From positions 1 to 64,000 of the forward strand of contig JAJZMB010000124.1 in assembly GCA_021803205.1 (NCBI GenBank): DNA of 64,000 nucleotides, in the 5' to 3' direction. A program made the translations under genes and the position numbers. Positions 45,646-52,644 of the stretch are shown here, in pieces; the first letter of the stretch is position 1; each line of letters starts with the position of its first letter. The notes under the pieces were generated by a model that worked only from the letters and a program-made list of their open reading frames with translations, was not told the origin of the DNA and made no database searches. Origin of the DNA: Bacillota bacterium. Lineage in GTDB: Bacteria; Bacillota; Sulfobacillia; RBS10-35; JAJYVN01.

Positions 45646-47091
45646 ATGCGCGATGCGGCGGAGTACCGGAACGAGATCCAGCGGGTGATTGCGGCCGGTC
45701 CGTTCGATAAGGCCTGGGAATCCCTGAAGGGCTACCAGGTGCCGGATTGGTACCAGGACGGCAAGTTCGGCATCTTCATCCATTGGGGTGTTTACTCCGT
45801 GCCCGGTTTCGGGAACGAGTGGTACCCGCGAAAGATGTACCTGCAGGGCAGCCGCGAGTTTCGGCACCACGTCGAGACCTACGGGCTTCAGTCGCAGTTC
45901 GGGTACAAGGACTTCATCCCCATGTTCACGGCGGAGAAGTTTGACGCTGATCGGTGGGCCGGGCTCTTCCGGCGGGCCGGCGCGAAGTTCGTCGTGCCCG
46001 TGGCGGAGCACCACGACGGGTTCGCGATGTACGACTGCGGTTTCTCACGCTGGAACGCGCTGGAGATGGGTCCCAAGCGGGACATCATCGGCGAACTGGC
46101 CGCTGCGGTCCGCCGCCAGTGGCTCGTGTTCGGGCTATCCAGCCACCGGGCGGAACACTGGTGGTTCATGAACGGCGGCATGGAGTTCGACTCCGACGTC
46201 CAGGATCCCCGCTACGCCGATCTGTATGGGCCGGCGCAGCCCGAGTCGCTGCCGCCCAATGAGGAGCACCTTGAGGATTGGTTGGTCCGCACCTGCGAAC
46301 TGGTGGATAAGTACCGCCCACAGATTGTGTGGTTCGACTGGTGGATAGAGCGGCCGGTGTTCCGGCCGTATCTGCAGGAATTCGCCGCATATTACTACAA
46401 CCGCGGCGTGCAGTGGAAGCGGGGCGTTGCCATCAATTACAAGAACAATGCCTTCCCCACGGGGACCGCCGTATTCGACGTGGAACGCGGTCAACTCTCC
46501 GACATCCGGCCGCAGTTCTGGCAGACCGACACCTCCGTGTCCAAGAATTCCTGGGGCTACGTCGAAAACCAGGACTACAAGACGGTGGACGACCTGGTGG
46601 ACGACCTGGTGGACATCGTGAGCAAGAACGGCGCGCTCCTTTTGAACATCGGACCGCGTCCGGACGGGACGATCCCGGAACGGGACGAGGAACTGCTCCT
46701 CGGCATCGGCCGGTGGTTGGCGGTGAACGGAGATGCAATCTATGGAACACGGCCCTGGAAGGTCTTTGGCGAAGGACCGACGTCCGTGGTGGGCGGTGCA
46801 TTCAACGATACCAAGCGCTCCGCCTTCACCGCGGCGGATCTACGGTTCACCACTCGGGGAGATACGCTCTACGCGGTGGCCCTGGCTTGGCCGGAGGACG
46901 GCGGGGTGACGATCCGCTCGCTCGGGACCGGTACCGGGCTATACGTGGGGGACGTCTCCAAGGTCGAGTTGCTGGGCTGCCGCGAGCCGCTGGAGTGGAT
47001 GCGGGATGGAAACGGCCTCAGCGTCCGCCTGCCGGCGGAGAGGCCGTGTGCGCATGCGTTCTCACTGCGGATCACACCTGTGCGGCGGTAG
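45646..47091 (+). CDS. alpha-L-fucosidase, glycoside hydrolase family 29
   Basis: A 481-residue GH29 retaining fucosidase that removes alpha-L-fucose from glycans. The TIM barrel begins WYQDGKFGIFIHWGVYSVPGF and contains EWYPRKM, FRRAGAKFVVPVAEHHDGFAMYDC and YRPQIVWFDWWIE, where Asp about 231 is the predicted nucleophile. LLNIGPRPDGTIP closes the barrel and a beta-sandwich follows. No signal peptide is present, so it acts in the cytoplasm on imported oligosaccharides. A tandem 12-bp duplication at about 46590-46613 encodes DDLVDDLV. ATG 45646 follows a G-rich ribosome site. The neighbours (aminotransferase, ceramidase-like, epimerase, enolase-family enzyme) suggest a glycan-catabolic locus. 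Confidence 0.93.
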   Translation: MRDAAEYRNEIQRVIAAGPFDKAWESLKGYQVPDWYQDGKFGIFIHWGVYSVPGFGNEWYPRKMYLQGSREFRHHVETYGLQSQFGYKDFIPMFTAEKFDADRWAGLFRRAGAKFVVPVAEHHDGFAMYDCGFSRWNALEMGPKRDIIGELAAAVRRQWLVFGLSSHRAEHWWFMNGGMEFDSDVQDPRYADLYGPAQPESLPPNEEHLEDWLVRTCELVDKYRPQIVWFDWWIERPVFRPYLQEFAAYYYNRGVQWKRGVAINYKNNAFPTGTAVFDVERGQLSDIRPQFWQTDTSVSKNSWGYVENQDYKTVDDLVDDLVDIVSKNGALLLNIGPRPDGTIPERDEELLLGIGRWLAVNGDAIYGTRPWKVFGEGPTSVVGGAFNDTKRSAFTAADLRFTTRGDTLYAVALAWPEDGGVTIRSLGTGTGLYVGDVSKVELLGCREPLEWMRDGNGLSVRLPAERPCAHAFSLRITPVRR

Positions 47092-47101
47092 GGGCGGGGC
47101 G

Positions 47102-47149
47102 GCCTCGGCGGGTGCTGCGCAAGTCCGCCTGCGCAGCACCCGCCGAGGC
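47102..47149. terminator. perfect 20-bp hairpin between convergent genes
   Basis: Arms 47102-47121 and 47130-47149 are exact complements with an 8-nt loop. Placed 10 bp after the fucosidase stop and 35 bp before the end of the convergent epimerase gene, it can serve both strands. No long T-tract; the stem is almost entirely GC. Confidence 0.75.
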
Positions 47150-47184
47150 TCCGGCACCTTGTCCCTCAGGCGGGCACACCGGGG

Positions 47185-47994
47185 TCACTCCCCCGGTGGA
47201 TTGGCGGAAAAGAGGGAACGGGCGAAGTCCAGATCGGCGGCGACCCGCCGCTCCAGCGACGACGGATCGCTGTACTCGGCCGTCAGGCAGACGGTGCCCG
47301 CGTAATGGCGCCGCCGGAGTTGCTCCACCACCGCGGGCCACGGGCAGAGGCCTTCGCGCCCGCCGACCCAGACTGGACGGTACTGCGCGTAGCGGGCTTG
47401 TGGTGGCGACCGGCGGTCCCAGATGCCGTTTTTGAGGTTGACCAAGCGCAGGTGTGACCAGAGGATGTCGGCCGCCAGTTCCGGCACCTCCCCGGCGAGC
47501 GCGCAGTGGGCGGGGTCCCAGACCGCGCAGACGTGCGTGGGATCGAACGGTCCCACCAGGTGCCGCAGCCCCATGGCATTGGCCACATCGCGGCCGGCGT
47601 GGTTCTGAACGCCGATGGCCACGCCGTACCGATCCAGGGCGGGCACAAGGCGTGCGAACTGCCGCTGTATCTGCCGCTGGTGATCGAGATAGCCGCGGTT
47701 GGGCGGGATGCCGATACAGACGCGGATCAGGCGCACGCCGGCCTCCGCGCAGGCGGCGATGGTCCGCAGGTCGGTCGGGCCGGCGACGCTGTCGATGCGC
47801 AACCCGAACTCGGCCAGGGTGCGCGCCGCCGCGGGCAGGCCGCGCTCCACTCCGTCCGGCTCGACCTGGTATCCGGGCCGGACGGGAAGCTCCACGCCGG
47901 CAAAGCCCAGGCCGTGGATGCAGTGACCGAGTTCGGGAAGCGGCGTCCGCCAGGGTTTGGTGAAGACGGTAAAATCGACCGTATCCTCCGACAT
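47185..47994 (-). CDS. sugar phosphate isomerase/epimerase (TIM barrel)
   Basis: A 269-residue xylose-isomerase-like TIM-barrel protein. GFAGVELPVRPGYQVEPDG, AGVRLIRVCIG, YGVAIGVQNHAGRD (His/Asp ligands about 135-139), VWDPAHCALAGE and SHLRLVNLKNG follow the barrel order of the family, with VCLTAEYSD near the end supplying the last metal ligand. GGAGGG precedes ATG 47994. It is 17 bp after the enolase-superfamily gene in the same direction, so the two form an operon, probably for a sugar acid or ketose branch. Confidence 0.85.
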   Translation of the reverse strand: MSEDTVDFTVFTKPWRTPLPELGHCIHGLGFAGVELPVRPGYQVEPDGVERGLPAAARTLAEFGLRIDSVAGPTDLRTIAACAEAGVRLIRVCIGIPPNRGYLDHQRQIQRQFARLVPALDRYGVAIGVQNHAGRDVANAMGLRHLVGPFDPTHVCAVWDPAHCALAGEVPELAADILWSHLRLVNLKNGIWDRRSPPQARYAQYRPVWVGGREGLCPWPAVVEQLRRRHYAGTVCLTAEYSDPSSLERRVAADLDFARSLFSANPPGE

Positions 47995-48011
47995 GTGCGG
48001 ACCCTCCTGCC

Positions 48012-49391
48012 TCAGACGGTGCAGACGGTGTCCGGTTCCGGGAGGCGGCGTGCGATTTCGCTGAGGCGATAGCCCAAGCCCGGGCCGGCGATGCTTGTCA
48101 GACGGACGGCGCCACCGCGCCGGGCGTACAGTCCCGGGTGCACGGCGGCCTCGGGGGCCGAGGCGTCGGGGTAGAATTGCATGGCGTTGGTTTCAACGCC
48201 CATGATCGTGCCGGCGTGCGCCGCGAGCAGTATGTGGGGGATTTGGGCCAGCATGGGGTTGGTCAGGTCCTGCACCATCAGGGCCATCCCGTGCGCTCGG
48301 GCCCAGCATAGTCCGAGGAGCGCGCCGGTCTGCGTCTTGCAGGTCTTCAGCGCCACGCCCGACCATCCCAGCGACCGCCCGAACCGGATGAGCCGCCAGT
48401 TGTGGGCGCTTTCGTCCATGAAGAGGGGCTTTTGCGCCGCAAGCGCCCGGACGTCGGTGCGGTGTGCCTCGATGTCGTACGGGAATGGCTGCTCGACATA
48501 CAGGAGCCGTGCGTAGGTCTCACGCTCCTTCGACTCCAGGCGGCGCAGGACCGTTTCGACATATTCCGGTTCGCGCACCATGCAGTTGAAGTCGGCGCTG
48601 AGGTGCGCGCAGCCCTCTTGGGCCGCGATGCGGCCGACCCGTCGCAGCCGGTCGAAGTCCCATGCGGCATCGTTGCCGCGCAACTTGATTTTCAGGCAGC
48701 GGAGGCCGTCGCGGCGGATCCAGTCGCGCAGCAGGACCGGGTGGCCGTCGTCGGGTTCAGTGCCGTCCAGGTCTCCTGCCTCCAGGGGGTCCCCTCCCCC
48801 CACCAGATGCCAGGCGGGGAGAGTGTCGGGCCGCGGTCGGGCAAGATAATCGGCCGGGCGGCGTCCCAAGAAGGAGACGCCGCTGCCGGGCTCCGCTTCC
48901 AGGAAGTGTGAGAGGTCGGGGGCGAGGAAGTCGCGGCCGTATGCCTGATAGGTGGGATGGTTGTGGAGGGTGCCATAGGCGTCGTGCAGGGCGATATCGA
49001 ACGGGGAACAGCATACCAGCGCCGCCAGCCAGGGCATGGGTTCCCGGCCGGCCCGCCGGCGATTGAATGCCGCATGCAGCAGGGGCAGCGCCTGTTCGAG
49101 AAAGGCGTGGCCCACCTCCAGCGGGTGGCCGGTCTCCGGGAACTCCGCCCACGCGCGCGTCAGGTCGCGCGTGAAAGACAGCAGGGCGTCGTGCCGTTGT
49201 GCGTAGGACAGGGCGCTCGGCCACACCCACGGGACGCTGAGCGGCGTCTCTCCCCACCCGGAGCCCCAACCTCCGGCGGTTCCGGCGACATCTACGCGCA
49301 CGCGGGCGCAGGTCACCGACTCGAGTGTCTCCGCACCGAATTTCAGCGGTAGGCGGGTGCGTACCGGAATGAGGTGCAGGACGGCTCCCAC
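48012..49391 (-). CDS. enolase superfamily (mandelate racemase/MLE-like) enzyme
   Basis: A 459-residue enolase-superfamily protein. The C-terminal barrel has the Lys-x-Lys site in CLKIKLRG, metal ligands Asp in SADFNCM, Glu in YVEQPFPYD and Asp/Glu in FMDESAHN, then VALKTCKTQTGALLG with the opposite-face lysine and NPMLAQIPHILLAAHAGTIMGVETN. An active-site Lys pair suggests MLE/epimerase-like or dehydratase chemistry on a carboxylate sugar. No canonical start is well placed: GTG 49391 begins conserved sequence; the frame is open to 49535, and GAGGAGGGAGG lies about 30 nt before GTG 49391. Next to a GH29 fucosidase, an acid-sugar dehydratase role (as in fuconate breakdown) is possible but unproven. 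Confidence 0.82.
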   Translation of the reverse strand: MGAVLHLIPVRTRLPLKFGAETLESVTCARVRVDVAGTAGGWGSGWGETPLSVPWVWPSALSYAQRHDALLSFTRDLTRAWAEFPETGHPLEVGHAFLEQALPLLHAAFNRRRAGREPMPWLAALVCCSPFDIALHDAYGTLHNHPTYQAYGRDFLAPDLSHFLEAEPGSGVSFLGRRPADYLARPRPDTLPAWHLVGGGDPLEAGDLDGTEPDDGHPVLLRDWIRRDGLRCLKIKLRGNDAAWDFDRLRRVGRIAAQEGCAHLSADFNCMVREPEYVETVLRRLESKERETYARLLYVEQPFPYDIEAHRTDVRALAAQKPLFMDESAHNWRLIRFGRSLGWSGVALKTCKTQTGALLGLCWARAHGMALMVQDLTNPMLAQIPHILLAAHAGTIMGVETNAMQFYPDASAPEAAVHPGLYARRGGAVRLTSIAGPGLGYRLSEIARRLPEPDTVCTV

Positions 49392-49648
49392 AGGTCGGAT
49401 GTCGGCGGCGGGCGTCGCGAACCCTCCCTCCTCGATGCGGGTTCCCCTTACCGCGGTTGCCTGCTGAGGTATTTGGGGAGGCTTGGGCGGCTCCTGCCGC
49501 CTTCCGGAAGGGATGGGCGCCGCCGGGGAAGGCACGGCGATTCGCTGCGGCCTGTGCGCCGCACGCCCGCGGTGGGATGCGGCGGCGAGCGTGCGCGCAC
49601 AGGCCGCGTTGTCGTTCGGCCAGACGGGCGGCTTGGAGGCTCTCGGCC

Positions 49649-51031
49649 TCAGCGGCGTTCGGGGGGGTGCAGAAAACGGAGTAGATCACTGCCGGACGCG
49701 CGGGCCTCGGGAGAGGCTGATGGCGACCAGGGCACCTGTGTGGGGGCCGGTTTGTGCCGGGCCCGGTTGCGGCGGTGCGCGCCCCGGTGTACGTAGCCCT
49801 CATCGAAACGCAGGCCGCGGACGAGGTCGGCCGCGACCCAGCGGGTGGCGGCCCGGATCGTGTCCACCAGACCGGGCGCGGCATGCGCGTGCCCCGAGAT
49901 CCGTCGCGTGGGAGGGGACGGTGGGACGGGCGTGGCCGGACGCGCGGGGGCGTCCGGCCACGCTGGGTGCCGGCGTGCCATCCACTGCCCTGTCCGTCGT
50001 GCCGCCCCTCTCTCGCCGTGCGGGGAGGCACGCGTGCAGCGCAAGCGCCGTACGGAGACGGCAGTGAGTGCGGCGGAGCCGCGGATCATCCATCGCGCCC
50101 CGGCAAGCCCGGTGCTGAGCACGGCGGCGCGGCTCATGGTCCACACGGCGGTCGCGCACCAGCGGAAGGCATCGAGCAGGGTACATGGCCGGGCGCGGCC
50201 CATCCGGCATGCGGCGGCATGCCACGCCGACCACAGGTGGGGTGCCGCCGAGCCCAGCGCGCGGCTGGCGGGTCGCAGAACAGCGTCCAGGTTGCCAGGC
50301 AACGGCGGCGAGGATGCGTCCGGTACGCCGCCCGCCTCGGCCGCGGATGTCGCTCCGCCGTCTCCGGCCTGGGACAGGGCAGACAGCAGGTCCGCGACGG
50401 GGGGCGCCGCGGTCGATGTTCCCGCGGCCGCCAGGTAGGTGAAACTCAGCCCGGATGCCGAGAACGGCGTGCTGACGTCAAGATCCACGCGCCGGCGGGG
50501 CAGCGGGCCCGAGTGCGGCGAGTACAGGTGATAAGGCCATTCCGCCTCTGCCCAGGCAGACACCGCCGGGCGCCGGACCCATGCCGCAATGCCGGCACGC
50601 CACGTACCTCCCGCGGTTTCGACGTCCACGCGCAGGCGAAACAGCCCGTCGCTGCCCGAAAGCCAGGGTAACCGGAGGTGTGCCTTCGCCATCGCCGCGC
50701 CGACGGCAACCTCTTGGCGGAGCGGTATCCGCAGGCGTCCGAGCGGTTCGCCATCCGGCCCGCGGATGTCGAGATGACCCCGCAGGCGCTTTTGGGGACG
50801 CACCCGCAAGAAGTATCCGGAATAACCCGCAAGGAGCATTGCCGCCACCGGCGCGCTGAGCAAGAGCCCCGCCGTCACCCACTGCGTCGCTGTGTCCGGG
50901 GTGGGTGCGATGGTTGTGGCGGCCGCCAGGGCCGGTGCCCGCCAAGCGGCGGGTACCGCGAGGGCGGCGACCGCGGTCGCGATCCCGCGCACCAATGCCT
51001 GGGGGGTGTGCAGGCGTGCCCTGCGGTCCAT
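49649..51031 (-). CDS. exported/membrane protein of unknown function
   Basis: A 460-residue protein, not recognised. The N-terminus has a signal-like hydrophobic segment (ALVRGIATAVAALAVPAAW) ending ALAAAT and a second membrane helix (WVTAGLLLSAPVAAMLLAGYSGYFLRV, about 50-76). A beta-rich domain follows (about 80-200: LRGHLDIRGPDGEPLGRLRIPLRQEVAVG, LFRLRVDVETAGGTWRAGI), like the C-terminal Ig-like parts of some vWA proteins. The last 200 residues are Arg/Ala/Pro-rich and poorly structured. ATG 51031 is chosen near the signal segment; ATG 51064 is possible. A 22-bp hairpin lies about 75 bp upstream. The C-terminal third may be less reliable as coding. Confidence 0.5.
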   Translation of the reverse strand: MDRRARLHTPQALVRGIATAVAALAVPAAWRAPALAAATTIAPTPDTATQWVTAGLLLSAPVAAMLLAGYSGYFLRVRPQKRLRGHLDIRGPDGEPLGRLRIPLRQEVAVGAAMAKAHLRLPWLSGSDGLFRLRVDVETAGGTWRAGIAAWVRRPAVSAWAEAEWPYHLYSPHSGPLPRRRVDLDVSTPFSASGLSFTYLAAAGTSTAAPPVADLLSALSQAGDGGATSAAEAGGVPDASSPPLPGNLDAVLRPASRALGSAAPHLWSAWHAAACRMGRARPCTLLDAFRWCATAVWTMSRAAVLSTGLAGARWMIRGSAALTAVSVRRLRCTRASPHGERGAARRTGQWMARRHPAWPDAPARPATPVPPSPPTRRISGHAHAAPGLVDTIRAATRWVAADLVRGLRFDEGYVHRGAHRRNRARHKPAPTQVPWSPSASPEARASGSDLLRFLHPPERR

Positions 51032-51106
51032 GACATACCACGTCCGTCCCTTGGGGCCATGCAATCCATGGGGATATCGTGGTAAAGCAATGATTCATAA
51101 AGGGAC

Positions 51107-51155
51107 GGAGATCAGATCCTCCGGTGCCGCCAAGGCATCGGAGGATCTGATCTCC
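51107..51155. terminator. 22-bp inverted repeat (hairpin)
   Basis: Arms 51107-51128 and 51134-51155 pair with one G-T wobble and a 5-nt loop. It lies upstream of the minus-strand gene at 49649 and downstream of the minus-strand Nudix gene, so it could end Nudix transcripts or act as a leader hairpin. No T-tract on either side. Confidence 0.6.
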
Positions 51156-51366
51156 CGGGTTTCGGCAGCCTGGCGTCCAGGGGACGCGGCACTGCATTCA
51201 TCCGAGGCGTGAGGGTGTCTTTCGCCGCCGTCGGGAAACGGTGCCGCGAGCCGGATGCTGCCGCGGGCGGTCAGCCCGAGCCGAACCGGCGCGGCATCCG
51301 GCATGACCAGCCAAAGATCCGAGCCGGAGCGTGCTGCGCAACAGGACTCTTACAGCACGCTCCGCT

Positions 51367-51530
51367 TACTGTCCTTCGCACTGGCAAGGCCTGGGCCGGG
51401 GCAGGCACTCATGCAGCGGCGAACCGGGCCTGTCCGTCCGTTCATCCCCCCTTGGGGCCGCCCTTCCGACCGCTGTGCCGATGTTCCGGACCGTCTCCGG
51501 TGTCAACTGCTGCCAGTGCGGAGGACAGTA
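51367..51530. mobile_element. MITE-like element B, copy 2
   Basis: 164 bp, same length and ends as copy 1 at 39198-39361. Terminal inverted repeats TACTGTCCTTCGCACTGGCA and, reversed, TACTGTCCTCCGCACTGGCA match at 19 of 20 bases. Internal GC-rich sequence is conserved between copies; no transposase frame. Element C starts 13 bp to the right. Confidence 0.82.
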
Positions 51531-51542
51531 CTATTGGCGCGT

Positions 51543-51709
51543 CCATCAAGTCTTGATCCTCGCCACGGAACAGGGGCACCGTCTCGGGGTAGCGGTCAGC
51601 GGGCGCGGCCGTTACGGCCCGGGGGGAGGGCGTCGCATCCGCCATTGGCGCCAGGACTTGAGCGGCATGCTGTCGCCGACGCTCGACGCAGCGTGACAAA
51701 ACTTGATGG
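51543..51709. repeat. inverted-repeat element C
   Basis: CCATCAAGTCTTG (51543-51555) and, reversed, CCATCAAGTTTTG (51697-51709) match at 12 of 13 bases and bound 167 bp of non-coding sequence. The size is close to that of element B, which lies next to it. It could be a second MITE-like element; only one copy is seen in the window. Confidence 0.5.
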
Positions 51710-51717
51710 CTGCGCCA

Positions 51718-52200
51718 CTATCGACCGTTCTGCGCCCAGGCCTCCAGTGCCGCCTGGTGCGTCGGAAAGCAGAGCCGGGGCGGCGCCGACGCCGGAAACC
51801 ACTCCGCCGCCAATGCGTCGAAGCCTGGGATAAGCCGGCCGCCAACCGGCCGTGCGGCCACAAAGGCGATGACGACGCCGAACACGCCGATCTGGCGCAG
51901 GACCTCAACCTCAACCCCGCTTTCCTCCCGCACCTCTCGGCGTGCGGCGGCCTCCACCGTTTCCCCGGGCTCGATGAATCCGCCGGGAAGGCACCAGCCT
52001 CCCGCCTCGGGCGGAAAACGGCGGCGTACGCAGAGGATCCGGCCTTCAGAGAACACCACAGCGGCCGCAGCCGGATGCGGGTGCTCCCAGTAGACGAAGC
52101 CGCAGACGGAACACCAGCGCCGCGGCGCGCCGTCCAGATTCCGCTCGACCAGTGCCGCGGCACACAGAGGACAGAAGCGCCACGCCGCGCTCGGCGGCAT
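51718..52200 (-). CDS. Nudix hydrolase with N-terminal zinc ribbon
   Basis: A 160-residue Nudix pyrophosphohydrolase. A zinc ribbon comes first (FCPLCAAAL ... WCSVCGFVYWEHP, four Cys at about 10-33), then the Nudix box G-x5-E-x7-REVREESG in GGFIEPGETVEAAARREVREESGVEV (about 74-99). The ribbon plus Nudix order is that of NudC-like and many small Nudix hydrolases acting on nucleotides or their sugars; the substrate is not fixed by sequence. ATG 52200 is the first start before the ribbon, with a weak ribosome site. Divergent from the solute-binding protein at 52645. Confidence 0.88.
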   Translation of the reverse strand: MPPSAAWRFCPLCAAALVERNLDGAPRRWCSVCGFVYWEHPHPAAAAVVFSEGRILCVRRRFPPEAGGWCLPGGFIEPGETVEAAARREVREESGVEVEVLRQIGVFGVVIAFVAARPVGGRLIPGFDALAAEWFPASAPPRLCFPTHQAALEAWAQNGR

Positions 52201-52526
52201 CCGCCACCTGATCGGCGCGGCGGATCCTGTGCTCAGCGGGAACACCCCCCTGAATGCCGGAATCTTACCCGTTCTTCCCCCACCGCGGGGCCCAGGGGCG
52301 CAGGATCCCGCCAAAGTCGGGCCGCCCGCCCTCGCCATCCCGGAGCCACGATTCTTCCTTGGCGGCAGAACTCCAACGGCGCCGGGAGCGACCTTGCCGA
52401 GCCCCTGCCCGGGGACACGGGGGGCGTGTGCCGGGCCCGGCGGAGTGGATCCGTTCGCCGTGGGCCTGCGGCGGAAGACGACGCGGCAGGAGGGCTCCGG
52501 GCATCCGGAGAACGGTGGCGCATGGC
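52201..52526. other. divergent intergenic region, no gene seen
   Basis: About 325 bp between the Nudix gene and the hairpin before the solute-binding protein. Open frames in both directions, none recognisable. Confidence 0.45.
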
Positions 52527-52555
52527 GGGCGCCGGGGGTGTAGCCCCCGGCGCCC
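52527..52555 (+). terminator. perfect 12-bp GC hairpin in the leader of the solute-binding gene
   Basis: GGGCGCCGGGGG (52527-52538), loop TGTAG, exact complement 52544-52555, followed by AATCTTGTTGTG. The partly T-rich tail makes it terminator-like on the plus strand. No plus-strand gene ends nearby, so it may act as an attenuator in the leader of the gene starting at 52645. Confidence 0.55.
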
Positions 52556-52644
52556 AATCTTGTTGTGCGCAGGGGGCCCGACCGGCGCCGGCGGCGGATC
52601 GGGCTTCCGAAGACATTTGCTCATTTGCCGGAGGGGGAAGCGGC

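Noticed and set aside
44008-46014. 668-codon minus-strand frame opposite the ceramidase-like and fucosidase genes
   Set aside because: Pro/Arg/His-rich antisense shadow of two genes with clear family motifs.
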